Of a stretch of 64,000 bases of DNA, positions 23,241 to 33,559 are shown in pieces (within the stretch, counting starts at the first letter, position 1; the number at the start of each line of letters is the position of its first letter). This stretch comes from Avena insularis (taxonomy: Eukaryota > Streptophyta > Magnoliopsida > Poales > Poaceae). The notes below the pieces were generated by a model. That model was given only the letters and a program-made list of their open reading frames with translations, ran no database searches and had not been told where the DNA came from. The translations under genes and the position numbers were made by a program. Where the stretch lies: contig CM042688.1 in NCBI GenBank assembly GCA_023614405.1, positions 439,942,028 to 440,006,027 of the forward strand, read 5' to 3'.

Positions 23241-24831
23241 TGATGGTCCAAAATATATCGAGCTCGTTGGGGAACCCCAAGAGGAAGGTATGATGAGCAC
23301 AACAGCAAGTTTTCCCTCAGTTATGATACCAAGATTATCAATCCAGTAGGAGCAAGGAAACACCTCCAAGGTGTTGCTAGCTGGACTTTGGCAGGGCGCA
23401 CTACCGGTGGCATCAGCAACGTGGAAACCTGCACAACACAACCACAGAACTTTGCCCCCAACTTAAAGTGAGGTTGTCAATCTCACCAGATTTGCTGAAA
23501 ACCAAGGATTAAACGTATTGTGTGGAAGAAAGTAATAGTTTGCAGAAAGTAAACAGAAAATAGTAAACAGTTGTAGATTGATGATAAAAGAAAGGACCGG
23601 GGTCCATAGTTCACTAGTGGTGGCTCTCCTTAAGATAGATGACATGTTGGGTGAACAAATTACAGCGGGGCAATTGACAAACATCGAGAAAGCAGTATGC
23701 ATATACTACTCATCTTGACTCCTTTGAGATTCGATTGGGCATTACAACATTATATATAGACCGTAATCCAACTACATCTATGACTAATAATCCACCTTCA
23801 GGTTATCATCCGAACCCCCTCCGGTATTAAGTTGCAAGCAACAGATAATTGCATTACGCATTGTGTGTAAATTAAACAATACGATTGTTCTATGAATGAA
23901 GGATTGTTATTTTCTCCCTAGTAGCAATAGCACATCTAGTACCATAGAGATTTCTGTCTCTTCCCTAGATTACTAGAGGCATGAACCCACTATCGAGCAT
24001 AAATACTAACTCTTGGAGTTGCTAGCATCTACTTGGCCAAGATAGCTACTAACAACGAAAAGCATGCAAGATCACAAATAACAAAGACATGATATAATCA
24101 ATAATCAATCTGAAATAGCATCTCCATATCCATCGGATCCCGTAAACACAACATGTAGAATTACAAATAGATGATCTTGATCATGAACGGAGATCACAAG
24201 ATCTAAACATGATAGCACAAAGGAGAAGAACCAGCCATCTAGCTACTCCATGGACCCGTAGTCCAAGGATGAACTACTCACGAATCACACCGGAGGCTTT
24301 CATGTTGATCAACAAGGCCTGTAGGGTGAATTCTCCTCTCCGGCAGGGTGCCGGGAAGAGCTTCAGATCCCTCCTGATCTAGGGATGGAGATGATGGCGG
24401 CTATAGACTCTTTTGTGGAATATTTATTGGGTACTTAGGGTTTCTGTATTGGAGGCATCTTATAGGCGAAAGGGGAGGCCGAGGGGGTGTCTAGGCTGGC
24501 CACACCACCCCCTGGCACGGGCCAGGCCTGGCCATGTGGCCAGGTGGTGTGGCCGCCCTCTGGCCCCTCTCCGTATCATATTCTGGCTCCGTGTGTCCCT
24601 CAGTGAAAAACTGACTTTGGCTTTTGTCCCGTCCAATTCCGAGAATATTCATTTTCTGACCTTCCTGGAACCAAAAACAGCAGAAAACAGGCAGCTGGCA
24701 CTGTGACTCTTGTTAATAGGTTAGTCCAAGAAAGTGTATAAAAAGTACTCCAAAGTGTGGATAAAACATAAGAAAGTAGATAAAACCAAGCATGGAATAT
24801 AAAAAATTATGGATACGTTAGCAACATATTA
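23241..24831 (-). repeat. Gypsy-2 5' LTR
   Basis: A 1,591-bp LTR aligned with 12946-14556. The plus-strand end is ACATATTA instead of ACATATCA, so the terminal TG of the minus-strand LTR has become TA. Confidence 0.88.
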
Positions 24832-24836
24832 GTATG

Positions 24837-25229
24837 CACCATTAAGAAAGTTTGTCGTCTCGAAGCACCACGTGATGATCGGGTGTGATAGATTCTATGT
24901 TCGCATACAACGGGTGTAAGACAGTTTTACACAGTGAATACTAAGGTTCTTACTTGATGAGCCTAGCATGTATAGACATGGCCTTGAAACATGAACCGAA
25001 AGGTAAAGCACGAGTTATACAGAGATATGATGACCCATACGATGCTCGCCATTGGAGTTGCACCACCACTCGTGATGATCGGTCATGGCATAGTGAATTT
25101 GGTTTGTGTAATCACTAAAATGACTAGAGGGATGTCATTTTGTGTGGGAGTTCACATAAGTAATTTTGAATTAGCTTGAACTCTATATGTTATAAACCTA
25201 GTCTAAATAGTCTTTACAAATACTTTGTA
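24837..25229 (+). other. Copia untranslated leader, right part
   Basis: It continues 12168-12945 across the Gypsy-2 insertion. No coding sequence is recognised before the gag start. Confidence 0.55.
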
Positions 25230-25827
25230 GATCATGGCACCCCTGCATTCAATTTCAATGCATTCCTTGAGAAAGAAAAGCTACTATACAATGGGTCTAA
25301 CTTCACCAACTAGCACCACAATTTGAGGATTATCCTTGCGGGCATAAAAAGGTCCTATGTACTTGACGGTCTGTTGGGTGATGCCCCTACAAAATCTGTG
25401 ACCCAGGAAGAGTGCATTGTGTATGACACAAAGTTTGATGACTATACTCTTGTGCGGTGCGCAATGCTCCAACCGTTGGAGCCCAAGCTCCAAAAGCATT
25501 TTGAACTTACTAATCCTGATGTCATGGTGGAGGAACTCAAAACTATATTTGGGGACCAAATTCGTGCTGAGAGATATGAGATCTCGGAAAAGTTTTTTAG
25601 CACTAAAATGAAGGAGCACAACTCTATGAATGAGCAAGTCATAAAGATGATGGTATATACTCAACGTCTTGAGACACTGGGATGTGAGATTCCAGCTGAT
25701 CTCACGATGGACAGGGTTCTGCATTCGCTGCCACCGAGTTACAAAGCGTTTGTAATTAACTACAAGATGACTGATGCCGACAAGTCACTCACCGAACTCG
25801 CAACTATGCTTAAGACTGCTGAGGTAG
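25230..25827 (+). pseudogene. Copia gag, N-terminal part
   Basis: The text FNFNAFLEKEKLLYNGSNFT precedes a TAG near 25312. The open frame 25323-25827 then gives the UBN2-type Gag: IILAGIKRSYVLDGLLGDAP, LQPLEPKLQKHFELTN, YEISEKFFSTKMKEHNSMNE, LHSLPPSYKAFVINYKMTDA and TELATMLKTAEV. It ends at the solo LTR insertion; the remainder continues at 27117. Gag forms the cytoplasmic particle in Copia elements. The stop shows that it is inactive. Confidence 0.88.
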
Positions 25828-27116
25828 TGATGGCTACAAAATTAGCCATCTTCCACCATGTTTAAACATTGTTTTTGGTCAAGCAATTGACAAGAAACTC
25901 CCAATCCTTGCCACTAATGACTAATAATTGCAAAGATATGCAAAACCTCTCTTTCAATTATGTTGTGCAGGAAATCACGGTATTTAATGCGAAATCAGGA
26001 GTCATAATGAAGGTTTTTGAGGAAGTGCACATGGCCAAGTAATTGGGAAGCCAGTCTAGGGCGTCAGCATGCTTAACGACCACTGGTACGGGCAAGGCCC
26101 TCCTGTACCGTCCGCTTGTACCAGGTGGTGTTGGCTTCGTCTTGTCAAACCCTACAATTTTCGTGAAGGCAACTATATATTTTGAGGCTCCAGCCGCCGG
26201 CCAGAGAGCCATCATTCTTAGATTACATCACAACACCACCAAAGGAGATCCACACCATTGTTCATCACTTCCACCATCCATCCCATCCACAAGCCATAGC
26301 CATTGCTTTGTACTTTAGATCTCCTTGTGATTTGGTGACCATTGTAAGAATATTTGATTTCAATCTAAGTATTTGCATGGTGTTTTCTATCTCTGATCAA
26401 TTTGTTATGAGTGAGTAGTCCTCATGGGCTACGGGTTGGGGAGAAACCTCGCAGCGATTATGTGCATCTAATTCATGGGAGTATTGTATTTTTTGCAATT
26501 GATATTTGTATCTTTTGCTTCTTTGTCTCTTGTCTCGATCGACTTGTAGGTACCCAAGATCCCATAGATTGGTAAAGGCTTGAGGTGAGATACTTGACTA
26601 GCGGTGATCTCATAGGAACCCTAGTGACAGAAAGGGTAGTACAGTCTTCGCTTAGCAACCCATTCAGGATCACAACAACATCACCACTTAAAGCTTTGAT
26701 CTATGTTTTACACTTAATAATCGTTTGTAGCCCGTTGCTTTAGTGTGCACTTGGTTGGACTAAAAGACTATTGCTATGCCCACTGCATCACAGGGGCTCT
26801 AGTATATTAGGATGTGTTGCCCACAAGAGATTATCTCTGTTCAAACATAACACATGACTATGCTTATTATTATCTTTTATCCCATATGATGTGTAGTTGA
26901 AGGTGGATATTCAACCCTAGCCTATCTCCATCCATTGATTAAACCCATTATAAAGTACACTAGATTGGTCTGGTCAACTAAGGTAAAACAAACAAAGTCT
27001 TGTAGACATGTCCTTTTTATTTCCGTTTAGCATTGCTTTCCGAGGTTCGATTAAACCTTGGTCTTATAGGGAAAAAGCTATTATAGTACATCCATGAATC
27101 CGGATCGAAGGTATCC
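25828..27116 (+). mobile_element. Solo gypsy LTR inside the Copia gag
   Basis: It starts TGATGGCTACAAAATTAGCC inside the Gag frame and ends GATCGAAGGTATCC, after which Gag sequence resumes. It aligns along its length with the Gypsy-3 3' LTR (43080-47085 minus its Helitron; net 1,280 bp). No internal region or second LTR is present, so it is a solo LTR made by LTR-LTR recombination. The flanks share only GTA clearly (GGTAG before, GTACA after), so the exact duplication is eroded. Confidence 0.8.
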
Positions 27117-27540
27117 GTACACATCAAAAAGAAACATCAAGTGTTGATGGTCAATAAAACCACCAATTTCAAGAAAAAAGGGCCGGAGGGGCAAGCCCAA
27201 GGATAACTTCAAGAAGGACGGCAAGTCTGTTGCCGCGCCTGAGTAGAAAACCAAGGGAGGTCCTAAGTCTGATACATAGTGCTTTTACTGCAAGGAGGCT
27301 GGACACTGGAGGCGGAACTACCCGAAGTACTTGGTAGATAAGAAGGCCGGGAAAGTGAACAAAGGTATATACGATATGCTTGTTATTGATGTGTACCTCA
27401 CTAGTAGTCGAAGTACTACCTAGGTATTTGATACCGGTTCAGATGCTAATATATGTAACTCGAAACAGGGACTAAGGAATAGTCAACCACTAGCTAAGGA
27501 TGAAGTGACGATGTGCGTAGGCAATTGATCGAAGGTTGAT
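27117..27540 (+). pseudogene. Copia gag C-terminus, zinc knuckle and protease
   Basis: After the solo LTR the frame resumes with VLMVNKTTNFKKKG, then shifts by one in a purine run. The CCHC knuckle lies at 27280-27321 (CFYCKEAGHWRRNY) with the last Cys replaced by Tyr. The protease active site DTGS is intact at 27430-27441, but a TAG stands just before it where the family has TGG (Trp), and another stop occurs near 27526. So nucleocapsid and protease are both recognisable and both broken. Confidence 0.8.
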
Positions 27541-28589
27541 GTGATCGCCGTCAGGATGCTGCCACTTCATCTACCATTAGGATTGACAATAAACCTTAAT
27601 ATGAATAACATATTTTATGGTCGCGCACCTTTGTTGAATGGTTTATTTGTATTGAATCTTGATATTAGTAGTACACATATTCATAATGTGAATGCCAAAA
27701 GAATTTATTTGAATGATGATATTCCTACATATTTGTGGCATCGCCGTTTGGGTCATATTGGTGTAAAGCGCATGAAGAAGATACATTCTGATGGACTACT
27801 TGAATCACTTGATTACGAATCATTTGAAACATGTGGACCATGCCTTATGGGCAAGATGGCCAGAACTTCGTTCTCCGGAACAATGAAACGTGCGACCGAC
27901 TTGTTGGAAATAATACATACCGATGTATGCAGTCCAATTATTGTGTCGGCACGTGGTGGATATCGTTATTTTGTAACCTTCACGGATGATTTAAGTAGAT
28001 ATGGGTATATTTACTTAATGAAACACAAGTCTGAAACATTTGAAAAGTTCAAAGAATTTCAGAGTGAACTAGAAAATCATCGTAACCATAAGATCAAGTT
28101 TCTACGATCCGATCATGGAGGAGAATATCTTAGTTACAAGTTTTGCATACACATGAGACAATGTAGAATTGTTTCACAACTCACTCCCGCGGGAACACCA
28201 TAGCGTAATGGTGTATTCGAATGTCGTAATCGAACCTTATTTGATATATGGTACGATCCATGATGTCCCATATAGATTTTCCATTGTCATTTTGGGGTCA
28301 TGCATTAGAGACTGCTGCATTCACTTTAAATAGGGAACCATCAAAATCCATTGAAACGACACCGTATGAATTATGGTTTGGTAACAAACCTAAGCTGTCA
28401 TTTCTAGAAGTTTGGGGATGCGATGCTTATGTGACGAAACTTCAAGCTGATAAGCTCGAACCCAAAGCAGAAAAATACATCTTCATAGGATACCCAAAAG
28501 AAACAATTGGGTACACCTTCTATCATCGACCCGGAGGCAAAGTGTTTATCACCAAGAATGGATCTTTTTTAGAAAAGTCTTTCTCTTGA
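27541..28589 (+). pseudogene. Copia integrase
   Basis: The open frame 27541-28203 holds the pre-integrase zinc-binding region (LWHRRLGHIGVKRMKKIHSD, ESFETCGPCLMGKM) and the catalytic core: first Asp in IHTDVCSP, second in TFTDDLSRYGYIYLMK, and Glu in RSDHGGEYLS. A TAG at 28201-28203 and a frameshift follow. The open frame 28248-28589 continues with FWGHALETAAFTLNREPSKS, SFLEVWGCDAYVTK and KYIFIGYPKETIGYTFY, the Copia GKGY-type C-terminal region. The catalytic D,D,E residues are kept, yet the protein cannot be made whole. Confidence 0.9.
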
Positions 28590-29600
28590 AAGTTGTGAGT
28601 AGTAGAAAGGTAGAACTTGACGAGGTTATTGAACATTATCTTCCAGAAGTGGCGAGTAGCGCAACTTTGAAATCTGTTCCAGTGTTGACTCCACGCATGG
28701 AAGAAGGAAATGATGATGAGGTACCCACCCCTCCTCATGAAAGTCCAAAATATAGTACTACCAAACCTCGCAGGTCAGGCATGATACGTACATCTCCGGA
28801 ACTATACGGTGATCCAGTCCTCAATTTCATGATAGATGGAAGTGATGACACTGCGACATATGATGAAGCGATGATGAGCCCAGATTCCAACAAATGGCTA
28901 GAAGCCATGCAATCTGAGATGGAATCCATGTATGATAAGCAAGTTTGGACTTTGGTAGACTTACCTCATGACCGAAAAGCCATTGAGAATAAATGGATTT
29001 TCAAAATGAAAACGGACGCTGATGGTAATGTGGTCGTCTATAAAGCTCGACTTGTCACGAAGGGGTTTCGAGAAATTGAAGGAGTTGACTACAATGAGAC
29101 TTTCTCATCGGTAGCGATGCTAAATTATGTTTGCAATTGCTGCATTTTTCGATTATGAAATCTGGTAGATGGATGTCAAGACAGCGTTCCTTAATTCAAA
29201 CATTGAGGAAGATTTGTATATGATACAACCAAAATGTTTTGTCGATCCTAAGGATGCTAAAAAGGTATGCAAACTTCAGTGATCCATTTATGGATTGAAG
29301 CAAGCATCCCGAAGTTGGAATCTCCAATTTGATGAAGTATCAAAGGTTTTGGATTTGTCCAAACCATTGGAGAAGCTTGTATTTACAAGAAAGTGAGTGG
29401 GAGCTCTATTGTATGTGGATGACATATTGTTGATTGGAAATGACATAGAACTTATAAAAACCGTAAAGGATTACTTAATTAGTAAGTTTTCAATGGAAGA
29501 TCTTAGTGAATTTGCATACATATTAGGCATCAAGATCTATAGAGATAAATCAAGATGCTTAATCAGATTGCCATAGAGTATATACCTTGACAAGATCTTG
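28590..29600 (+). pseudogene. Copia reverse transcriptase (RVT_2)
   Basis: The open frame 28586-29158 encodes the connection region and the start of the polymerase: WLEAMQSEMESMYDKQVWTL, NKWIFKMKTDADG, YKARLVTKGFREIEGVDYNE. Beyond a stop the sequence goes on in shifting frames: a former DVKTAFLN block near 29174, YGLKQASRSW near 29290, the catalytic YVDD at 29412-29423, and FSMEDLSEFAYILGIKI near 29490. Several stops (about 29156, 29279, 29575) show decay. Together with the RNase H remnant this would copy the element RNA into DNA. Confidence 0.9.
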
Positions 29601-30380
29601 AAAAAGTTCAAAATGGACGAAAGTAAGAAGGGGTTCTTACCGATGTTGCAAGGAATGGTTGTGAGTAAGACTCAAAGTCCAGCAGCAACAGAAAATAGAG
29701 AAATAATGGACCGTGTCCCCTATGCCTCAGCCATAGGTTCTCTTATGTATGCTATGTTATGTACAAGGCCAGATGTGGCACATGCTGTTAGTTTGACTAG
29801 CAGGTACCAATCTGAATCAGGTTCAGAACACTAGAAGGCGGTCTAGGATGTATTTAAGTACTTAAGAAGAACTAAAGACATGTTTATCGGATATGGAGGT
29901 GAAGAAGAACTCTTCGAAGGTGTTACGTTGATGCTAGCTTTGACACTGATCTGGATGACTCTACTGTGCAGCGTTGAGTTGGAGGAGCTCCAAGCAACCA
30001 GTGATTGCGATATCTACAATGGAGGCACAATATATCTATGCTTTGGAAGCAGTGGCGGAAGCAGTTTGGATGAAGGAGTTCATTTCCAAACTGGGTGTGG
30101 TTCCAAGTGCTTTAGATCATATGGTGATCTAATGTGACAAAAATGGTGCCATAGCCAATCTAAGGAACCATGGTCTCACAAGAATTCGAAGCATATAAAG
30201 CATCATTTTCACTCCATCTGGGAACATGTTCAGTATGGCGATGTAGAGATTTGCAAATTAGATATGGATCTAAATGTTGCAGATCCGTTGACTAAAGCTC
30301 TCCCAAGGGCAAAACATGATCAGCACCATAACTCTATGGGTGTTAGATTCATGACTATGTAAACTAGATTATTGACTCTA
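29598..30380 (+). pseudogene. Copia RNase H and C-terminal end
   Basis: The open frame 29598-29834 (KKFKMDESKKGFLPM, YASAIGSLMYAMLCTRPDVA) joins the polymerase to RNase H. Later fragments read LRRTKDMF, a DASFDTD-like piece, and VADPLTKALPRAKHD-like text near 30277-30315, which marks the usual C-terminus. Multiple frame changes from 29830 on. Confidence 0.8.
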
Positions 30381-30383
30381 GTG

Positions 30384-30395
30384 CAGGTGGGAGAC
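30384..30395 (+). other. Copia polypurine tract
   Basis: CAGGTGGGAGAC directly before the 3' LTR start TGAAAGG at 30396. Confidence 0.8.
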
Positions 30396-32105
30396 TGAAA
30401 GGAATATGCCCGATAAGCAATAATAAAGTGGTTATTATGCTATTCTAGGTTTATAACAAATGTTTATTTTTTATGCTAGAATTGTATTAACAATGAAACT
30501 TTAATACATGTGTGAATTATAAATAGATAAGGTTCCTAGTAAAGTCTCTCTTTATACTAGCTTGTTGATTAATAGATGATCAAAGGTTTCCTGATCATGC
30601 ACATTGGATGTTGTAAATAATAGGGTCATATCATTAGAGAATGATATGATGAACAGTCATCTGTAGTAGATGTAGCAACACAATCACGTCATCAAGTTTA
30701 AATTACTATCACATTCGTAGTAATTCAATGTCCTTACACCATGAGATCACGTCCATCACTTTCACCGGAAGAGTACTTTGATTACATCAAACTTCACACT
30801 ATAACAGGGTGATTATAAAGGTGTCATTAGGAATTTGGAAAGTGTCAGTTGAGGCTCATGGATCAAGATTGGGATTTGTCCATCCGGATGATGGAGAGAT
30901 ATACTTAGGGCCCTCTTAGTGATATCACATTGACATAGCCTTACAAGCAAGTGATTTGATCACTAGAATGTCATATCACAGGAACGAGAAAAAGAATACT
31001 TATCGGGAACGAGATTAAACAAGGTATAGATGATACTGAGTGAAATCTCGGACAAGTAATATGTCGCGAGACAAAAGGAATTTGATAGCAGCGAAAGAGG
31101 TCCAGACGATCATCTGATTTTCGTGGAACTAGTTGGAGTCGTTATGGATCTCCAGGTCCCGCTAATGATTGTTGATTGGAGAAAGTATCGGTCATGTCTA
31201 CTTAGTTCTCGAACCCATAGGGAGACTAACTTAGGGTTAACCGACACGTTTGAGAGGATAGGGAACACAGGAGAAGTTAATGGACATCGCAGAAAATTCT
31301 TCTACCAAATCTACTGAAATAGTTTCGGGGATTCGAAACAAAGCAAGGGATCAAAATGTTAATGTATCCATTAAATGGAGTGTTAATTAAATAAAATACT
31401 CATTAAATGAAGTATTCATTAAATTGAGTTGCATTGAAATTGAATTAAAGTGCTTTAATGGAAAGACATTTAAGAGAATTAATGCGATTTAATGCAATTA
31501 AAGTGCTTTAATGGAAACACCTTTAAGCGAACTAAGGTGCTTTAATGGATAGACCTTTAAGGGAATTAAAGTGCTTTAATGGACATTGAATGAGAGGATG
31601 GGAGGGGGCAGCCCCATGGTGCATATAAAAGGAGGTAGCCTCCTCCTCCCCCTCTCCACACACACTCTCTCACAAGCTCTCTCATATGCTCCAAGGTTGG
31701 AATCTTCTCCCCCTTGCTTGCCTTGTCCATTGCCACTAGAAAAGGTGCTCGGCGAAGCCCTGCTCTAAACCTTCCCCTCCACCACCACTACCATGGTGTA
31801 GTGTTGTTGGAGTTCCCGGGGATCCGCTACTTTCGCTGCCCGGCTGGAGCAAAGGATCGGGAGTCGTCGGCACACTGAACGTTTGACCGATTACGGAGGC
31901 GCTGCCCGTTGTGGCGCTGATCATCTGCATGTCCTTGAGGATGGTCGTGTACCATCTACATCAACCATGTTTATTTCCGAGAACGTTATCCCGCTTATGG
32001 TCTACGAGGGTGAGTCCATCTGTAACCGTTACAAAGTATCGCCTAGATTCGATCTTGGCAGTTGCAAACTGTAGGAGATTTTTTTCTATGCAACAAACCC
32101 CATCA
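30396..32105 (+). repeat. Copia 3' LTR
   Basis: A 1,710-bp LTR. It has a TATA box at 31624-31630 and a 34-bp-type array around 31440-31580 that differs in unit order from the 5' LTR. It ends CATCA followed by the ATATG duplication. Confidence 0.92.
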
Positions 32106-32580
32106 ATATGTGGGTCACACATGCATTGATGTGAGTACGAGGTATGCACATAAAAATCATACTTGATTGCCAATTTCGCTTGCTCCAATGATTGAGTGTG
32201 TTCGGAGAAGGACTGATCCTGCACCAAGGTTTTTAGAGCTGAAACAATAATTTATTCTCCCTGCAATGTTATTAAATTTTAGTATTTGTATTGTCGAATC
32301 GGTCACTTTAAATTGCTTTTCTATAAGAACTAGGAATATGTCGATATTTCACCACGCGTGATGCAATTTAGGCTATGCGTTCTAGCCTTTCTAGAAATTT
32401 CAACAATTTTAGCAAGCTTGCGAAACTTCGCAAGGGGTGCCTTAAGTTCGTATGAGGTTCAGCATCTTGGTATTTTGGTATGAAGTACGGAAAAATGTAA
32501 GTTACTCAACTTACAACTAGTATTATAATAGAAGCAGTAAATAAGCCATCTCATAGTTCTAACTGATGTGATGATATAAT
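32106..32580 (+). other. CACTA-2 interior right of the Copia insertion
   Basis: 32106-32330 is a diverged copy of 34392-34650, and the left flank 10300-10425 continues the same match (34270-34396). No gene is seen. Confidence 0.6.
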
Positions 32581-32622
32581 ACTCATGGCAACGTGCCAGT
32601 CTAGGTATAGTACTTTGTACTC

Positions 32623-32629
32623 TATAAAT
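32623..32629 (+). promoter_or_regulatory. Candidate TATA box of the captured F-box-like fragment
   Basis: TATAAAT in TACTCTATAAATCTAG, about 250 bp upstream of the first ATG at 32879. It may be a promoter carried along with the captured gene. Position only. Confidence 0.35.
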
Positions 32630-32878
32630 CTAGTCGGTATCCTCGATGCAGCTATGCCTGATAGTAGACAACCGAAGGAGCACGACAAAATCCCCTCGCT
32701 TAAAGATCCATCCTCATTGTCGCTAGGCCACATTTGGATCTTATCGAGCACACACTTCACACATATTTCTTTCCATCTCACCCGTAACATCGCTCTTTCC
32801 ATGTCATCACCCCTTTCCTCCAAAAACACCTAATAGTCATACATAGATACGCTCTTGCCCCCAATCTAGCCAGACGTG

Positions 32879-33028
32879 ATGATGGATTCGAGGCACAACC
32901 GGCTGAACGACGTCTGGAGTAAGGTTGTCGACGAAGTCTTTAACGAGATAGCTATATGTATGGACACTGCAAGTGCCGCTAGGCTAGCCACATGCTCCAT
33001 GGATATATATATACAGCCAATTCGCTAG
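32879..33028 (+). pseudogene. F-box-like N-terminal gene fragment captured by CACTA-2
   Basis: The ATG at 32879 opens 49 codons to a TAG at 33026. The central part, VWSKVVDEVFNEIAICMDTA followed by SAARLATCSMDI, has the layout of an F-box (LPxDVVxxIFxRI...SAARLxxVSK). F-box proteins bind SKP1 and recruit targets to SCF ubiquitin ligases. The short length and the premature stop make this a fragment. Its codon composition and GC content are higher than the surrounding CACTA-2 DNA, which fits capture of host sequence. The assignment rests on motif layout only. Confidence 0.5.
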
Positions 33029-33547
33029 TAGAAATGGTAGTAGATGCCCCCACGATAACTGTTGGACATTGGTCTCCTACAACAACGTCTATGACTACAA
33101 TATCGCATGCAGCTACCACCTATGTGTCTGCACGGAGCTAGGATGCGAGTTCACTAGCTTCAAGAAAGTGTCTGTCAAGCATCTCAGATCTTCCCACTCA
33201 ATGACGATGCCTAGATACACCCCCTCCCCCCAAAATGGGACCCGTCTAAGACGATGCTTGCAGCGGGCTCGCGGAGAGCAGATGTTATTGACTTTGGGAA
33301 GAAGGGCAAGTCGTTCATCGCCCAAATTGTCGGGCATAGCACGAACCTTCTCTTGTCTGTGAGGTGGGTCAGGTTGGTGGCGAGCGAATCATCGTGGAAC
33401 GAGGTGAGGTTGTGGTCGTTGATCTTGTTCATTAGGTTCTATCCGTTTGTAGTAACGAGGTTATCCGAGACAATGATTAGGCCATCGTCGGCCGACGCCG
33501 CACTGGAAGTGCTCATGTCTTATCTGTCGAAGCCACGGCTTTACTAG
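33029..33547 (+). pseudogene. Downstream part of the captured gene
   Basis: Two overlapping coding-like frames follow the F-box piece. 33069-33230 (SYNNVYDYNIACSYHLCVCT, SVKHLRSSHSMTMPR) is joined by a frame change near 33230 to 33254-33547 (RADVIDFGKKGKSFIAQIVG, SVRWVRLVASESSWNEVRLW), ending in TAG. Base composition stays GC-rich (over half) and drops after 33560. No domain is recognised. Probably the body of the same captured gene after decay. Confidence 0.4.
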
Positions 33548-33559
33548 CATGTTCGTCAA

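Larger units (their letters stand above)
12946..24831 (-). mobile_element. Gypsy-2: non-autonomous gypsy with gag and protease, interrupted
   Basis: LTRs at 12946-14556 and 23241-24831 with the 5-bp duplication GTATG (12941-12945 and 24832-24836). It reads on the minus strand: primer site 23213-23229, gag from 23093, protease ending at 17318, then about 2.8 kb of non-coding body to the polypurine tract at 14557-14571. No reverse transcriptase or integrase can be found. Removing the nested element at 18399-22167 restores a continuous gag-protease region. The body is shared with Gypsy-1. It inserted into the Copia leader. Confidence 0.92.
10426..32105 (+). mobile_element. Copia LTR retrotransposon (Angela/BARE-like), interrupted by Gypsy-2 and a solo LTR
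   Basis: LTRs at 10426-12153 and 30396-32105 start TGAAAGGAATATGCCC and end CATCA, with the 5-bp duplication ATATG on both sides (10421-10425 and 32106-32110). The tRNA-Met primer site is at 12155 and the polypurine tract at 30384-30395. The domain order is gag, zinc knuckle, protease, integrase, reverse transcriptase, RNase H, which is Copia order. Without the inserts the element is about 8.5 kb. LTR start, sizes and protein text fit the Triticeae Angela/BARE/WIS lineage. At least ten stops or frame changes show that this copy is dead. Confidence 0.93.

Noticed and set aside
12946..24831. Gypsy-2 as two independent solo LTRs
   Set aside because: Matching 5-bp duplication, primer site, polypurine tract and gag between the LTRs show one element.
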